Assembly (NCBI RefSeq): GCF_035621135.1 | Contig: NZ_CP141728.1 | Coordinates: 930,001 to 994,000 of the forward strand | Direction: 5' to 3' | Origin: Sinanaerobacter sp. ZZT-01 | Lineage (GTDB): Bacteria; Bacillota; Clostridia; Peptostreptococcales; Anaerovoracaceae | Length of the DNA stretch: 64,000 nt | Shown here: one piece after another, positions 62,912 to 64,000 of the stretch | How positions within the stretch are numbered: the first letter of the stretch is position 1 | Layout: every line of letters starts with the position of its first letter | Position numbers and translations under genes: made by a program | Notes under the pieces: generated by a model | What the model was told of the DNA's origin: nothing | Seen by the model: the letters and a program-made list of their open reading frames with translations, nothing else | The model's database searches: none

Positions 62912-63835
62912 CTATCTCCAAATTTCTGTCTCTGACTCTTTTTTAATGTGATTTATCCCTGCATCGGAATACTGTAAAGTGCAGTTGGTATCAAGAGAAT
63001 ATGAGGTTTTATCCAATGTCATCTTGATTGTTCCCGAACGAAAGGTGCCATACAGGCTCGTCCCAGCCTGAAACAATCGCCGCATTGCACGAATATGCGG
63101 ATGTTTCCCCTCATTTGCATAGCCTGCACTGATAATCCCTATCTGTGGCTTTACCACGGATAAGAATTTGCTCCCCGAAGAGGTTGCCGACCCGTGATGT
63201 CCAACTTTTAATACCTGTACCGGCCCCAATCGGCTCAAATACGCTTCTTCTCCGGTTTCTTCTAAATCGCCGACAAAAAGCACCTTTATTTCCCCGTATT
63301 CAAGTTGTGTAATAATACTGTTGTCGTTTATATTCTTACTTCCATCTATGCCGTCAATGATTCGTAAAACTGCGCCATTTCCCAGCTCAATCACACGATC
63401 TTCATCTTCCGTATAAATACAGCCTTCTTCCCTAACCGCAAGATAAAAATCTCGATAAAAACGTGTGTGGTAGCTGTCACCGCTATGTATGATTTCTTTT
63501 ACATCATAAGCCTTCAACACTTCATCCATTCCACCTATGTGATCATGGTGCACATGTGTGGCAATTACTAAATCCAGCGAACCATCCACATAAGGCCTTA
63601 TGTAATCAACAACGGTTTGTCCTGCTGCATCCGGACCGGCGTCGATTAAAACTTCGTATTCGCCAAAATCAATGAAGATGCAGTCTCCCTCTCCTACATC
63701 AATAAAATGAACGGTCATCTGGGGTTCCGATTCTTGTCCGTATGCTGCACGTTCCGACGCATAAGCGACCTCTGTTACCGTCAAATTTATAAAAATCAAT
63801 AAAAATAACAGTGAGTATACTAGCTTTCGTTTCAT
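62912..63835 (-). CDS. Secreted ComEC/Rec2-like MBL-fold hydrolase
   Basis: A 307-residue metallo-beta-lactamase-fold protein. Signal peptide at the N-terminus (MKRKLVYSLLFLLIFINL, cut near AYA). The metal motif HVHHDHIGG lies near residue 100, with FIDVGEGDCIFIDFG before it and GHHGSATSSGSKFL later, as in the C-terminal domain of ComEC. Unlike ComEC there is no membrane channel, so it is a stand-alone exported phosphodiesterase or nuclease-like enzyme. ATG at 63835 follows GGAGAAG. Confidence 0.85.
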   Translation of the reverse strand: MKRKLVYSLLFLLIFINLTVTEVAYASERAAYGQESEPQMTVHFIDVGEGDCIFIDFGEYEVLIDAGPDAAGQTVVDYIRPYVDGSLDLVIATHVHHDHIGGMDEVLKAYDVKEIIHSGDSYHTRFYRDFYLAVREEGCIYTEDEDRVIELGNGAVLRIIDGIDGSKNINDNSIITQLEYGEIKVLFVGDLEETGEEAYLSRLGPVQVLKVGHHGSATSSGSKFLSVVKPQIGIISAGYANEGKHPHIRAMRRLFQAGTSLYGTFRSGTIKMTLDKTSYSLDTNCTLQYSDAGINHIKKESETEIWR

Positions 63836-64000
63836 TTTCCACTTCTCCATATAATTTTTTATTTGTTATAAAATAATGACAATCTCTCGTAATGAATGTA
63901 TATTATATGCTCCTTTCAACTTTTGAGCAATATGATTCAATTGTTTTTGGATAATAATTGCATCGCTTTTTATGGGCAATCCACGAATGAAAATAAAAAT

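Noticed and set aside
1-64000. tRNA, rRNA, CRISPR array or prophage
   Set aside because: Looked for cloverleaf ends, repeat-spacer periodicity, integrase or terminase genes; none seen by eye.

Overview
This is a 64 kb chromosomal segment of an anaerobic, moderately low-GC Gram-positive bacterium of the class Clostridia. That placement rests on the full six-gene Rnf complex, an oxygen-sensitive pyruvate formate-lyase with its activase, reverse-type rubrerythrin and bacteriohemerythrin, a two-subunit glycine decarboxylase and two-subunit serine dehydratase, purine-rich Shine-Dalgarno sites, and riboswitches typical of Firmicutes. An amino-acid fermenter related to Anaerovoracaceae or Peptostreptococcaceae fits best, but the family is inference. 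No rRNA, tRNA, CRISPR array, intact insertion sequence or prophage was seen.

Layout. 0-4 kb (minus strand): a small Cys protein; tsaE-tsaB-rimI (tRNA t6A and S18 acetylation) behind an EamA exporter; a riboflavin importer behind an FMN riboswitch. 4-11.9 kb (minus): one glycine-riboswitch operon, gcvT-gcvH-gcvPA-gcvPB-sdaAB-sdaAA-lpdA, which can turn glycine and serine into one-carbon units, pyruvate, ammonia and NADH. 11.9-17.8 kb (minus): cyclase plus EamA exporter, then an orphan amino-acid-binding lipoprotein, Nfu, CapA-like protein and Sapep dipeptidase. 17.8-25.3 kb: an AT-rich accessory stretch with small, broken and duplicated genes, a long direct repeat, rubrerythrin, a VOC protein, bacteriohemerythrin and a flavodoxin. 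25.3-32.4 kb: lipoate ligase, an ornithine/alanine racemase-family enzyme, homoserine dehydrogenase and two tandem acyl-CoA synthetases. 33.1-38.2 kb (plus): rnfCDGEAB.

38.3-45 kb (minus): a five-gene cluster of a zinc-finger/LuxR-like regulator, two MFS transporters, an M32-like peptidase that has lost a zinc ligand, and an S15/CocE-type hydrolase. 45-48.6 kb: Mrp ATPase, ApbE flavin transferase, and divergent NusG-II and Gx-transporter genes that probably serve Rnf. 48.7-51 kb: XRE regulator, ArsB/NhaD-type permease and a companion protein of unknown function. 51.1-56 kb (plus): potABCD and an AlkD-like gene behind a long structured leader RNA. 56-60.7 kb (minus): an AbgA-like amidohydrolase and pflB-pflA behind a ZTP riboswitch. 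60.7-64 kb (minus): a VanG/VanC-type D-Ala-D-Ser ligase-like gene directly after vanW, and a secreted ComEC-like metallo-hydrolase.

Functional links. Glycine and serine breakdown, PFL, lipoate ligase (for GcvH), riboflavin import and ApbE (flavin for RnfD/RnfG), and the Rnf ion pump together form an energy core. The items most worth following are the potA leader RNA, the M32-like cluster, the vanW-vanG pair that lacks the rest of a van operon, and the repeat-flanked secreted/small-membrane-protein modules near 18-20 kb.
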